From contig JBMNKL010000003.1 of assembly GCA_050952225.1 (NCBI GenBank), positions 124,001 to 188,000 on the forward strand: a DNA stretch of 64,000 nucleotides, given 5' to 3'. The notes under the pieces are model-generated. The model searched no databases and had not been told where the DNA came from. It saw only the letters and a program-made list of their open reading frames with translations. The first letter of the stretch is position 1. Each line of letters starts with the position of its first letter. The stretch comes from JBMNKL01 sp050952225. Lineage in GTDB: Bacteria; Bacillota; Clostridia; Acetivibrionales; DTU013. A program made the position numbers and the translations under genes. Positions 6,853-15,912 of this stretch are shown here, piece by piece.

Positions 6853-9486
6853 ATGAAGAAATTGGGACTAAATGAAATCAGGGAACGATTTTTGAAATTT
6901 TTCGAAGGCAAGGGCCATTTGCGATTACCAAGCTTTCCGCTGGTGCCCCGCAATGACCAGAGCATATTGCTGATTAATGCGGGTATGACCCCGTTGAAAC
7001 CGTATTTTACCGGCGCGGAGAAACCGCCGTGCAACAGGATAACAACCTGCCAAAAATGTATAAGGACGGCGGATATCGAAAATGTCGGTAAAACGGCCAG
7101 ACACGGAACCTTCTTTGAAATGCTCGGAAACTTTTCTTTCGGTGATTATTTTAAAAAAGAAGCCATTTCCTGGGCATGGGAATTTGTCACAAAAGACCTG
7201 GAGATGCCGGTGGACAGGCTTTATGCGTCCATTTACGAGGAGGATGACGAGGCGTTTGAAATATGGAATAAGGATATCGGCCTCTCCCCCGACCGCATTT
7301 TAAGGATGGGTAAAGAGGATAATTTCTGGGAACATGGGACAGGTCCGTGCGGCCCCTGTTCCGAGATTTATTATGACAGGGGACCGGAAAAGGGCTGCGG
7401 AAAACCTGACTGCAAGCCCGGATGCAACTGCGACAGGTACGTGGAGTTTTGGAACCTGGTTTTTACACAGTTCTATAAGGAGGAAGACGGGACCTATTCG
7501 AAGCTTTCGAAGAAAAACATCGACACCGGGCTGGGGCTGGAACGCCTGGCTTGTATTATGCAGGACGTCGACAACCTGTTTGAGGTGGATACCATCCGCA
7601 ATATTCTGAATTTTGTATGCGAGAAGGCGGGCGTAAGGTACGGAGGTGATGCGGATGTTTCTATTCGTGTTATTACCGACCATATCAGGAGTACCACCAT
7701 GCTGATTTCCGACGGCGTACTCCCGTCCAACGAGGGAAGGGGATATGTACTCAGGAGGCTTATCAGGAGAGCGGCGCGCCATGGCAGGCTTATCGGCGTG
7801 AAGGAACCATTTTTGTACGACGTTGCGAAGATAGTCATACGCGAGTCCGGCGAGGCATACCCGGAGCTGATTGAAAAGCAGGACTATATATGCAGGGTTA
7901 TTGAGATCGAGGAAAACCGTTTTGCGGCTACCATCGACCAGGGACTCGTTATACTTGGCGAAATGATAGAGGAAACAAAGGAAGCGGGAGCAAAAGTCCT
8001 GGCGGGTGACAAGGTGTTCAAGCTGCATGATACTTATGGATTTCCGATGGATTTGACCAGGGAAATCGCCGGGGAAGCCGGCCTTGCAATAGACGAGGAA
8101 GGCTTTATCAAGGAAATGGAGAATCAAAAGAAGAAAGCCAGGGAAGCCTTGAAAAACAAGGAAGCTTCCGCGTGGGGGCAGGATATGGCAGTTGAACTTG
8201 ACGCGGTCCCGGAGACGGAGTTTATCGGCTATGATAGCTTTAGCAGTAAAGTAAGGATATTGCATGTGCTGGTTAACGGCACACAGGCAGAAACTGCCCG
8301 GGAAGGCGATGACATCGTCCTGGTTCTCGACAGGACGCCGTTTTACGCCGAAAGCGGCGGGCAGGTCGCCGATACCGGAACGATAAGGACCAGGACGGGC
8401 TGCGTTAAGGTAAATGACTGCCGGAAGACAAGCGGCGGCGCATACCTGCATTTCGGTAAAGTTACCGAAGGTGTTATTGAGAAAGGCGATGAAGCCGACG
8501 CTTCCATTGACAGGGAGAGAAGGCTTGCCACGGCGAGAAACCACACGGCGACTCACTTGCTTCAAAAAGCGCTCAGAAACGTCCTCGGGGAGCATGTCAC
8601 CCAGGCTGGGTCGCTTGTCGCGCCGGACAGGCTCAGGTTTGATTTTAACCATTTCCATCCCGTGACTAAAGAGGAACTGAAACGTGTCGAGGAAGAGGTT
8701 AATGCAAAAATACTGGAAGACATGGAAGTGACGGCACGCGAAATGCCTTTTGCCGAAGCTGAGAAGCTCGGGGCAATAGCGTTGTTTGGAGAGAAGTACG
8801 GCGATATTGTGCGTGTTGTGCGGGCAGGCGATTATACCACGGAGCTTTGCGGGGGGACGCATTTGGCTTCCACCGCGCAGGCAGGCCTTTTTAAAATCCT
8901 GGGCGAAAGCGGCGTGGCAGCCGGGGTCAGGAGAATCGAGGCATTGACGGGGCATAAAGCGCTTTCGTATTATGCCGAAAAGGAAGAAATGCTGAATGGG
9001 ATAGCGGACGTATTGAAAACCACTCCGCAGGACACCCTTCGCAAGGTGCAAGGCATGAGCGCCGAGCTTAAGGCGGCATTGAAGGAAATTGAACAATTGA
9101 AGGAGAAGATGGTTCGCGGCTCTTTTGACGATGTGCTTGAAAAGGCCGAGGATATAAATGGTATGAAGGTAGCAGCTGCGAGGTTTGACCAGCTTGATGC
9201 GGATGCTCTCCGAAACGCATGCGAAATGCTGCGCGGGAAACTTGGCTCGGGCGTAGTGGTTCTGGCTTCGGCAGCAGGCGGAAAGGTCAGCCTTGTCGCG
9301 ATGGCCACCAAGGATGCCGTTGAGCGCGGGATACACTGCGGTAACATCGTCAGGGAGGCTGCGAAAGCCGCAGGCGGCGGCGGAGGAGGACGTCCTGACA
9401 TGGCCCAGGCCGGCGGTAAGGATACATCAAGGATCAACGAGGCATTAAAACGTGCGGTAGAGGCTGTTAAAGCACAGGTGGGATAA
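6853..9486 (+). CDS. alaS: Alanyl-tRNA synthetase
   Basis: An 877-residue enzyme, the usual length, charging tRNA-Ala with alanine and clearing mischarged serine or glycine. The ATG at 6853 opens the standard start (MKKLGLNEIRERFLKFFEGKGH); an upstream TTG in frame at 6808 is less likely. Visible features are the class II aminoacylation core (GHLRLPSFPLVP, TCQKCIRTADIENVG, GTFFEMLGNFSFGDYF), the editing-domain zinc site HTATH and CGGTH, and the C-terminal coiled coil and DHHA1 domain with GGGGGGRPDMAQAGG. A Cys-rich insert (CGKPDCKPGCNC) lies in the catalytic domain. The gene has its own promoter and no T-box. Confidence 0.97.
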   Translation: MKKLGLNEIRERFLKFFEGKGHLRLPSFPLVPRNDQSILLINAGMTPLKPYFTGAEKPPCNRITTCQKCIRTADIENVGKTARHGTFFEMLGNFSFGDYFKKEAISWAWEFVTKDLEMPVDRLYASIYEEDDEAFEIWNKDIGLSPDRILRMGKEDNFWEHGTGPCGPCSEIYYDRGPEKGCGKPDCKPGCNCDRYVEFWNLVFTQFYKEEDGTYSKLSKKNIDTGLGLERLACIMQDVDNLFEVDTIRNILNFVCEKAGVRYGGDADVSIRVITDHIRSTTMLISDGVLPSNEGRGYVLRRLIRRAARHGRLIGVKEPFLYDVAKIVIRESGEAYPELIEKQDYICRVIEIEENRFAATIDQGLVILGEMIEETKEAGAKVLAGDKVFKLHDTYGFPMDLTREIAGEAGLAIDEEGFIKEMENQKKKAREALKNKEASAWGQDMAVELDAVPETEFIGYDSFSSKVRILHVLVNGTQAETAREGDDIVLVLDRTPFYAESGGQVADTGTIRTRTGCVKVNDCRKTSGGAYLHFGKVTEGVIEKGDEADASIDRERRLATARNHTATHLLQKALRNVLGEHVTQAGSLVAPDRLRFDFNHFHPVTKEELKRVEEEVNAKILEDMEVTAREMPFAEAEKLGAIALFGEKYGDIVRVVRAGDYTTELCGGTHLASTAQAGLFKILGESGVAAGVRRIEALTGHKALSYYAEKEEMLNGIADVLKTTPQDTLRKVQGMSAELKAALKEIEQLKEKMVRGSFDDVLEKAEDINGMKVAAARFDQLDADALRNACEMLRGKLGSGVVVLASAAGGKVSLVAMATKDAVERGIHCGNIVREAAKAAGGGGGGRPDMAQAGGKDTSRINEALKRAVEAVKAQVG

Positions 9487-9507
9487 AAGCGGAAAGGAAG
9501 GTTTGTT

Positions 9508-9852
9508 ATGGACGACTGTATTTTCTGTAAAATTATTGCACGGGAATTACCATCTACCATAGTATATGAAAATGACAAGGTGATGGCGTTTAAGGACATA
9601 AACCCGGTAGCACCGATACATGTCATTATCGTGCCCAAGTTGCATATAACGAGTGTAAATGAATTGACGGCTGAGAATGCGACGGTGCTTGGAGACATCC
9701 ACCTTGCCGCAAAGGAGATTGCTTCGAAGCTCGGTATAGCCGACAAGGGCTACAGGCTTATCAATAACTGCGGAGCGGATGCGGGGCAAACGGTTTTCCA
9801 CCTGCATTACCACCTGCTGGGAGGCAGAAAGCTGGGTTCGAAAATTTTATAG
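9508..9852 (+). CDS. HIT-family purine nucleotide phosphoramidase (HinT-like)
   Basis: A 114-residue histidine-triad protein. The signature is FHLHYHLLGG with His98, His100 and His102; the N-terminal CIFCKI has the Cys pair often seen in bacterial HinT. These enzymes hydrolyse AMP-linked phosphoramidates, including aminoacyl-adenylates that leak from tRNA synthetases, so the place 21 bases behind alaS is plausible functionally. Its ribosome site is AAAGGAAGG. Confidence 0.93.
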   Translation: MDDCIFCKIIARELPSTIVYENDKVMAFKDINPVAPIHVIIVPKLHITSVNELTAENATVLGDIHLAAKEIASKLGIADKGYRLINNCGADAGQTVFHLHYHLLGGRKLGSKIL

Positions 9853-9864
9853 AGGCGGATATTT

Positions 9865-9912
9865 ATGGCTGTATTGGTTACGGGCGGAGCAGGGTATATA
9901 GGAAGCCACATG
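9865..9912 (+). pseudogene. galE: Remnant of UDP-glucose 4-epimerase gene (first 16 codons only)
   Basis: Twelve bases after the HIT gene a ribosome site (GAGGCGG) and ATG open MAVLVTGGAGYIGSHM, the exact NAD-binding start of GalE (GxxGxxG Rossmann loop). After the histidine the frame loses all resemblance and runs into the promoter of rpsU. The usual 330-residue gene has therefore been deleted down to its first codons, and the frame from there to 10074 is not a real gene. The break is abrupt at about 9910. Short matches can mislead, but sixteen residues in the right place with a start and ribosome site make chance unlikely. Confidence 0.7.
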
Positions 9913-9927
9913 GCTGTCCTGCCTCTA

Positions 9928-9957
9928 TTGACTTTATTTTGGAGAATAATATATAAT
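9928..9957 (+). promoter_or_regulatory. Promoter of rpsU
   Basis: TTGACT, an 18-base spacer and TATAAT lying immediately after the galE remnant; about 95 bases of leader precede the rpsU start. Confidence 0.65.
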
Positions 9958-10055
9958 ATACTGAGTGCTACACGCAGCTTGATTCCCATATGTTTCGCAG
10001 CAATAGACGCAGCTTATACACGGCACAATTGCTACCATTGGAGGGAGGGAAACAT

Positions 10056-10232
10056 ATGTCAGAAGTTCGGGTAAAAGAGAATGAGTCTCTTGACAGCGCA
10101 TTAAAGAGATTTAAGCGCCAATGCGCAAAAGCGGGCGTTTTGGCTGAGGTTAGAAAAAGAGAACATTACGAGAAACCGAGCGTTAAGAGAAAGAAAAAGT
10201 CCGAAGCGGCAAGAAAAAGGAGGTTTAAATAG
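10056..10232 (+). CDS. rpsU: 30S ribosomal protein S21
   Basis: A 58-residue, strongly basic protein (MSEVRVKENESLDSALKRF start, KRKKKSEAARKRRFK tail) of the usual length for bS21, which binds near the 3' end of 16S rRNA in the small subunit. The ATG follows a strong GAGGGAGGG site; an in-frame ATG at 9990 would add a non-conserved N-terminus. It is followed by yqeY, the standard partner in Firmicutes. Confidence 0.97.
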   Translation: MSEVRVKENESLDSALKRFKRQCAKAGVLAEVRKREHYEKPSVKRKKKSEAARKRRFK

Positions 10233-10277
10233 CCACCGAATTTTTTGCTGCGCTTCGTAATGACAGGAGGTTGACCT

Positions 10278-10721
10278 ATGTCCCTCAAGGAGCAATTGCT
10301 GGAAGATTTGAAAATCGCCATGAAGGATAAGGATGTTTTAAGGAAGAATGCGATACAGATGGTAAGAGCTGCGATTCTTCAGGCGGAAAAGGATGGCAGG
10401 ATTACTCTTGATGAAGATGGTGTAATAGATATAATTGCAAAAGAGGTAAAAAAGAGAAGGGATGTTTTGCCGGAATACGAAAAGAGCGGCAGGCAGGACC
10501 TTATCGATAGCCTTAAAACCGAAATAGAAGCCTTGATTAAATACCTGCCGCAGCAGTTGACCGAAGAGGAACTGGAGGCCGTAGTCAGGGAGACGGTCAA
10601 GGAAACGGGCGCTTCTTCGGCAAAGGACATGGGGATGGTAATGAAGGCCGTGATGCCGAAAGTCAGGGGCAAGGCCGATGGCAGGACGGTTAATATGATC
10701 GTAAAGAAAATATTGGGATGA
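10278..10721 (+). CDS. yqeY: YqeY family (GatB/YqeY-domain) protein
   Basis: A 147-residue helical protein matching the YqeY family, whose C-terminal part resembles the tail domain of GatB (glutamyl-tRNA amidotransferase). Recognisable blocks are KDKDVLRKNAIQMVRAAI, DEDGVIDIIAKEVKKRRD, LPQQLTEEELEAVV and the end block GMVMKAVMPKVRGKADGRTVN. The molecular role is not established. It follows rpsU by 45 bases and ends at a clear terminator. Confidence 0.92.
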   Translation: MSLKEQLLEDLKIAMKDKDVLRKNAIQMVRAAILQAEKDGRITLDEDGVIDIIAKEVKKRRDVLPEYEKSGRQDLIDSLKTEIEALIKYLPQQLTEEELEAVVRETVKETGASSAKDMGMVMKAVMPKVRGKADGRTVNMIVKKILG

Positions 10722-10735
10722 ATAAGAAAATGTAA

Positions 10736-10761
10736 AAGCCCGATGTGAATCGGGCTTTTTT
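10736..10761 (+). terminator. Rho-independent terminator after yqeY
   Basis: A 9-base perfect stem, AAGCCCGAT / ATCGGGCTT, with a GTGA loop and a T-run. Confidence 0.9.
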
Positions 10762-10762
10762 A

Positions 10763-10965
10763 GTGCAGTGAGTCCAGCGAAGCTGGACCACACTTGCCGG
10801 TGAAAGTCCGTTACGGGGGCTGATAGTATCAAGCGTCAGCCAAAGGTAAAGGTGTCCATCGTGGGGTGGAATCTTAAAGGAAGCAGGAGGCAAAGTCCCG
10901 GCATGACGAACAGGTAATTGCATGCAAGGCCTGTGAATACCGGGCGGGTATGGTACAGTAAAGCG
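10763..10965 (+). mobile_element. Group II intron fragment (5' part, domain I)
   Basis: The sequence begins GTGCAG directly after the T-run of the terminator and carries phrases familiar from domain I of bacterial group II introns: GTGAAAGTCC (about 10800), AGCCAAAGGTAAAGG, then GGAATCTTAAAGGAAGCAGG, AGGCAAAGTCCCGG and ACGAACAGG (about 10868-10915). No reverse-transcriptase frame and no domain V/VI follow before recJ, so it is a 5'-truncated relic rather than a working intron. Insertion just past a terminator hairpin is the known target preference of class C introns. The 3' limit is approximate. Identification is from memory of intron sequences and needs a covariance-model search. Confidence 0.65.
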
Positions 10966-10994
10966 GCAAAAAACCAAGGGGGTTTAAGCAATAA

Positions 10995-13154
10995 GTGAGG
11001 CAAAAGATATGGGTATACAAGGAAATTGACGAAACGGCGGCTGCAAAGCTTGCAGAGAGCGCAGGCATATCGCCTCTGCTGGCAAAGTTTTTTGTAAGCC
11101 GTGGCAAAACCTCTGCCGAATACGTGAGAGATTTTTTGAATCCCGATATATCCCACATGCATGACCCGTTCCTGATGGACGGCATGGACAGGGCGGCGGG
11201 CAGGTTGATAGAGGCTGTGAACAACCATGAGAATATACTGGTCTTTGGCGACTACGACGTGGACGGAGTGGCCGGGACGTCGTTGCTGTACAACTTCCTT
11301 GCTTCAAGGGGAGCACGAGTGCAATATTGCCTGCCCGACAGGATGGAAGACGGCTACGGTCTGACAATGTCAGCCGTCGAAAAGGTGAAGGAGTATGATG
11401 TCTCGCTGGTTATAACGGTTGACTGTGGCATCACTTCGTGTGACGAGATACATTGCCTGCAGGAGTCAGGTATGCAGGTGATCGTAACTGATCACCATGA
11501 ATGCAAGGAAGTCATTCCTGACGCATACGCGGTGCTAAATCCCCATAAGCCCGGGTGCGGGTATCCTTTTAAGGACCTGGCCGGGGCAGGCGTAGCGCTG
11601 AAACTGGTACAGGCAATATGCAAGTATTCTGGCTGTGATGACGAGTTTACACGGTTTCTTGATTTGGCCGCGCTGGCGACCATTGCCGACATGGTTCCGC
11701 TTGAAGGTGAAAACAGGATAATTGCGCGTTATGGACTAAAAGCAATGGAATCTACGCAAAACGTGGGTTTGAGCGCTCTTATCAAGGTTGCGGGATTGGC
11801 CGGAAAGCCTGTTACATCATATGGCGTGGCTTTTGCGCTTGCACCGAGGGTGAATGCCGCCGGACGGCTGGGAAGCGCTGACAGAAGCGTAAGGCTGTTC
11901 ACGGAGGATGACCGGCTGCTGGCGGAAGCGCTGGCCAGGGAGCTCGACGAAGAGAACAGGAGGCGGCAGAAAACCGAGGACCAGATCGTCGAGGAGGCCG
12001 TGGGATATGTTGAAACAGACGCTGAAGCGGCAGACCAAAAGGTACTTGTGATATGCGGTGATAAATGGCATCATGGCGTGATAGGCATAGTGGCTTCGAA
12101 GATAGTGGAAAGGTATGGGAAGCCATGTATTGTAATTTCTGTCGAGGACGGCGTCGGAAAGGGTTCGGGAAGGAGCATTAAAGGCTTTAACCTCTTTAAG
12201 GCGCTTACTGCCTGCGAAGATTTGACCGAAAGGTATGGCGGGCATGAAATGGCGGCAGGATTGACAATCCGGGAGGATAGGGTGGATGAATTTAGAAGGC
12301 GCATTAATGATTATGCCTCAGGCATACTGACCGACGCCGATTTAATTCCGTGCCTGAGAGTGGATGCATTTCTCGGAAGGTCTGACATTACTGCGGACAA
12401 TGTGCGTGAACTGTCGAAGCTCGCGCCTTTCGGAGAATCCAATCCAATCCCTTGTTTCGGTTACCTGGCGCTTTCCGTTGCAGATATAAGAGCGTTAAGC
12501 GGCGGTAAACACTTGAAAATGAGACTTAGTGACGCGGATTTTTCCGTGGAAGCCATAGGTTTCGGCATGGGGGAATCCGCCGGTGAATACAAGGCTGGAG
12601 ACGCGGTGGATGTTGTATTTACGCCTGAACTGAACACCTGGAACAATACGGAGTTGCTCCAGTTTAGGCTAAGGGATATCAAACCCTGCATATATGACGA
12701 ACTCGACAAAATTATTGTTTTTACTAATTCAAATGACTATAATATTTATATCGACCCGCAAATTGTTAGCCGCCTGGTGCGAGGCCGCGGAGTGCACATT
12801 GACGACCTCGTTCCCGGGAGGAGCGATCTGGAAGCGGTGTACAGGTATTTGAGAGCATGCAGCAAAGCGGCAGGAGGACAGCTCGAATTTCGCGACTTGT
12901 TTGAACTTAGTGCAAGAATTTCCGCCGGCTTAAGGACAAGGATAAACTTTTTCAAGCTCAAAAAATCGCTTGAAATTTTTGACGAACTCGGTTTGCTGTC
13001 GATGCGGGTTGCCGGGAACAATACGGTCTCCGTCAAGCTTGAAGAAAGCGCGAAAAAGGTCGAACTGAAAGATTCACGCATTTTGGCATGGCTTGGAGGT
13101 TTAAGGGGCGGAATTTTACCCGGCGAATATTATATTAATAACCAGGAGGAATAA
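10995..13154 (+). CDS. recJ: Single-stranded-DNA-specific exonuclease RecJ
   Basis: A 719-residue 5'-3' exonuclease of recombination and repair. The DHH-family metal motifs are present: FGDYDVDGVAG (motif I), TVDCGI, VTDHHE (motif III) and later GRLGSADRSV, followed by the DHHA1 domain (HHGVIGIVASKIVERYGKP, GSGRSIKGFNLFKAL, YGGHEMAAGLTI) and an OB domain. About 150 further C-terminal residues form a helical extension. Translation starts at a GTG with AAGGGGG upstream, just after the intron fragment, so the promoter is not clear. It heads a run with apt and relA, the conserved Firmicute order; the stop overlaps the apt start by one base. Confidence 0.95.
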   Translation: MRQKIWVYKEIDETAAAKLAESAGISPLLAKFFVSRGKTSAEYVRDFLNPDISHMHDPFLMDGMDRAAGRLIEAVNNHENILVFGDYDVDGVAGTSLLYNFLASRGARVQYCLPDRMEDGYGLTMSAVEKVKEYDVSLVITVDCGITSCDEIHCLQESGMQVIVTDHHECKEVIPDAYAVLNPHKPGCGYPFKDLAGAGVALKLVQAICKYSGCDDEFTRFLDLAALATIADMVPLEGENRIIARYGLKAMESTQNVGLSALIKVAGLAGKPVTSYGVAFALAPRVNAAGRLGSADRSVRLFTEDDRLLAEALARELDEENRRRQKTEDQIVEEAVGYVETDAEAADQKVLVICGDKWHHGVIGIVASKIVERYGKPCIVISVEDGVGKGSGRSIKGFNLFKALTACEDLTERYGGHEMAAGLTIREDRVDEFRRRINDYASGILTDADLIPCLRVDAFLGRSDITADNVRELSKLAPFGESNPIPCFGYLALSVADIRALSGGKHLKMRLSDADFSVEAIGFGMGESAGEYKAGDAVDVVFTPELNTWNNTELLQFRLRDIKPCIYDELDKIIVFTNSNDYNIYIDPQIVSRLVRGRGVHIDDLVPGRSDLEAVYRYLRACSKAAGGQLEFRDLFELSARISAGLRTRINFFKLKKSLEIFDELGLLSMRVAGNNTVSVKLEESAKKVELKDSRILAWLGGLRGGILPGEYYINNQEE

Positions 13155-13687
13155 TGATGGATCCAAAGCTGGACCTAAAGGCAAAATTCAGGCATGTTAT
13201 GGATTTTCCGAAAGAAGGAATCGACTTTATCGATATCACTACCGTGTTGCAGGACAAGGATTCGCTCAGGCAGAGCATTGAAGAAATGAAGAGGCTTGCC
13301 GGCGAATTGGGCGAATTTGACCTGATCGTAGGACCGGAATCAAGGGGGTTTATTTTCGGGGCTCCCTTGGCTTACGCGCTGGGCAAGGGTTTTGTTCCGA
13401 TTAGAAAAAAGGGAAAGCTGCCCTATAAAACCGTAAGTGTTGAATACGAGCTTGAGTATGGAACGGATACGCTTGAGATACATGAGGACGCATTGCTGCC
13501 GGGGCAGAGGGTTGTAATCGTTGACGACCTGCTTGCTACCGGAGGCACAATCGAATCTAACATAAAGCTGGTGGAGAAGCTTGGGGGCGAAGTGGCCGGG
13601 CTGGTGTTCCTGGTTGAACTGGGTTACCTGAACGGCAGGGAAAGGCTCAAAGGATATAATGTCAGGACCGTGGTATGTTTTGATTAA
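13154..13687 (+). CDS. apt: Adenine phosphoribosyltransferase
   Basis: A 177-residue purine salvage enzyme making AMP from adenine and PRPP. The PRPP-binding loop reads VVIVDDLLATGGT, and the family block VGPESRGFIFGAPLAYALG is intact, as is the flexible loop RKKGKLPYKT. The start ATG shares a base with the recJ stop; a second ATG lies one codon on. It lies between recJ and relA as in many Firmicutes. Confidence 0.97.
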   Translation: MMDPKLDLKAKFRHVMDFPKEGIDFIDITTVLQDKDSLRQSIEEMKRLAGELGEFDLIVGPESRGFIFGAPLAYALGKGFVPIRKKGKLPYKTVSVEYELEYGTDTLEIHEDALLPGQRVVIVDDLLATGGTIESNIKLVEKLGGEVAGLVFLVELGYLNGRERLKGYNVRTVVCFD

Positions 13688-13719
13688 CGGCGGCTGTTTA
13701 TGTATTACGGAGGCGTTAG

Positions 13720-15906
13720 ATGGATAACCGTTTTACAGAACTGGTAGCTAACGTAAAAAAATATAACCCCAGTGTTGACGTGTCTTTGCTGCAGAAGGCT
13801 TTTGATTATGCAAAGAAGGCGCACGAAGGGCAACTTAGAGAATCGGGCGAGCCATATATCACCCATCCCGTTGAAGTTGCCCATATACTGGCTGACATGG
13901 AGTTGGACACTACGACGATTATTGCCGGCTTGCTGCATGATACCGTTGAGGATACAAACAGCACTCTAGACGAGATAAAGGAGAAATTCGGGGAAAGCGT
14001 CGCATCGCTGGTGGATGGCGTTACCAAGCTGGAAAGGCTGCCTTACTCGACAAAGGAGGAGCAGCAGGCTGAAAACTTAAGGAAAATGTTCATTGCCATG
14101 GCAAAGGATATCAGGGTTATCCTGATCAAGCTGGCTGACCGCCTGCATAATATGAACACGCTGAATTACCTGCCGAAGGACAGGCAGGAGGAAAAGGCAC
14201 GGGAAACACTGGAGATATATGCGCCGCTTGCGCACAGGCTCGGTATTTTCAGGATAAAATGGGAATTGGAGGACGTCTGCTTCAGAAACCTTCACCCGAA
14301 GGAATATTATGATTTGGGTGAAAAAATAGCACAGAGGCGTAAGGAGCGCGTAGCGTACATTAACCGGATCACGGACGAGATAATGGCAAAAACGGCGGAG
14401 CTTGGCATCAAAGCGCAGATTGAAGGCCGCCCTAAACATTTTTACAGTATATATAAGAAAATGCAGAAGCAGAATAAAACGCTCGACCAGATCTATGACC
14501 TTTTTGCGGTCAGGGTCATTGTTGACTCCGTAAAAGATTGCTATGCCGTCCTTGGGCTTGTGCATGAGCTGTATAAACCGCTTCCGGGCAGGTTCAAGGA
14601 CTACATAGCAATGCCAAAGCCGAATATGTACCAATCGCTCCATACCACCCTTATAGGGCATGAAGGCCACCCGTTCGAAGTGCAGATAAGGACGTGGGAT
14701 ATGCACAAAGTGGCGGAGTACGGTATCGCGGCGCATTGGAAGTATAAAGAAGGAATAACCGTAAAAAGCGAACTGGATAAAAAACTGGCGTGGCTCAGGC
14801 AAATGATGGAATGGCAGAAGGAAGCCGGAGATGCCAATGAATTTATTGAGAACGTGAAGATAGACCTGTTTGCCGACGAGGTTTTTGTATTTACTCCTAA
14901 GGGCGATGTGGTCAACCTGCCGGCCGGTTCGATACCGGTTGATTTCGCGTACGCGATACATAGCGCTATCGGTAACAAGATGGTTGGAGCAAAGGTTAAC
15001 GGCGAGATAGTCAAGCTTAACTATACGCTCAAAAACGGCGATATTGTGGAGATAATCACGTCGGCCAACGCACAAGGCCCCAGCCGTGATTGGCTGAAGA
15101 TGGTCAAGAGTTCGCAGGCGCGTAACAAGATAAGACAGTGGTTTAAGAAGGAAAACAGGGAAGAGAATGTACAAAGGGGCAAGGAATATATCGATAGGGA
15201 GCTGAAAAAGCAAGGGTTTGCTTATAACCAGCTTTTCAGGAGCGAATGGGTTGATTTGGCGCTGAAGAAATACAACTTTAATACGCTGGACGATATGTTC
15301 TCGGCGGTAGGATATGGAGGCATCAGCGCCAGCAAAATCGTTACAAGGCTAAGGGAAGAATACAGGAAGACACTTAAACCCGATGAGTTGGCGAAGCTTG
15401 AGGATGAACTGCATGCAAAACAGGAAAAGGAAAGGGAAAAGAGGAAGAAAACTCCCCCGGAGAACGGGGTTATCGTAAAGGGCATCCACAACTGCCTGGT
15501 AAGGCTGTCAAGGTGTTGCAATCCAGTGCCGGGTGACGATATTATCGGCTATATTACCAGGGGGAGGGGTGTTTCCGTACACAGGAAGGATTGCCCGAAT
15601 ATTTCAAAAAACCACGCGGAAGACGAGCGCCTGATCGAAGTCCAATGGTATACCGCGGTCAACCTGGCGTACATGGCGAGCATTACCGTACTGGCCAATG
15701 ACAGGGTGGCGCTTTTGATGGATGTGACGAATGCCATCGGGGAATCGAAGATACCCCTTAAGGCAATGAACGCCAGGACTACCCGCGATCAGATAGCGAT
15801 TATTAACCTGACACTTGAGATAATTGACACGGAGCAATTGGATAAAATAATCAGGAAGCTTAAGAAGCTTGACAGTGTTTTTGAAGTGACAAGAAATAAG
15901 CAGTAA
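13720..15906 (+). CDS. relA: Bifunctional (p)ppGpp synthetase/hydrolase
   Basis: A 728-residue Rel enzyme of the stringent response. The hydrolase HD domain is complete (HPVEVAHILADM, then His73-Asp74 in LLHDTVED, and LADRLHNMNTL). The synthetase domain follows (RPKHFYSIYKKM, YDLFAVRVIV, GRFKDYIAMPKPNMYQSLHTT), then TGS (DEVFVFTPKGDVVNLPAGSIPVDFAYAIH), a helical and zinc-finger-like part (RLSRCCNPVPGDDIIGYITRGRGVSVHRKDC) and a C-terminal ACT domain. Both catalytic halves look active. A GGAGG-like site precedes the ATG. Confidence 0.97.
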   Translation: MDNRFTELVANVKKYNPSVDVSLLQKAFDYAKKAHEGQLRESGEPYITHPVEVAHILADMELDTTTIIAGLLHDTVEDTNSTLDEIKEKFGESVASLVDGVTKLERLPYSTKEEQQAENLRKMFIAMAKDIRVILIKLADRLHNMNTLNYLPKDRQEEKARETLEIYAPLAHRLGIFRIKWELEDVCFRNLHPKEYYDLGEKIAQRRKERVAYINRITDEIMAKTAELGIKAQIEGRPKHFYSIYKKMQKQNKTLDQIYDLFAVRVIVDSVKDCYAVLGLVHELYKPLPGRFKDYIAMPKPNMYQSLHTTLIGHEGHPFEVQIRTWDMHKVAEYGIAAHWKYKEGITVKSELDKKLAWLRQMMEWQKEAGDANEFIENVKIDLFADEVFVFTPKGDVVNLPAGSIPVDFAYAIHSAIGNKMVGAKVNGEIVKLNYTLKNGDIVEIITSANAQGPSRDWLKMVKSSQARNKIRQWFKKENREENVQRGKEYIDRELKKQGFAYNQLFRSEWVDLALKKYNFNTLDDMFSAVGYGGISASKIVTRLREEYRKTLKPDELAKLEDELHAKQEKEREKRKKTPPENGVIVKGIHNCLVRLSRCCNPVPGDDIIGYITRGRGVSVHRKDCPNISKNHAEDERLIEVQWYTAVNLAYMASITVLANDRVALLMDVTNAIGESKIPLKAMNARTTRDQIAIINLTLEIIDTEQLDKIIRKLKKLDSVFEVTRNKQ

Positions 15907-15912
15907 TAATGG

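Noticed and set aside
7300..9336. 678-residue open frame on the minus strand opposite alaS
   Set aside because: It is the mirror of a fully recognised alaS; no start site signals and a composition rich in Arg, Cys, His and Phe typical of antisense frames.
9913..10074. Continuation of the galE-like frame as a 69-residue protein
   Set aside because: Beyond residue 16 it crosses the rpsU promoter, shows no domain and overlaps the rpsU start in another frame.
14077..15213. 378-residue minus-strand frame opposite relA
   Set aside because: Shadow of relA; no ribosome site or promoter.
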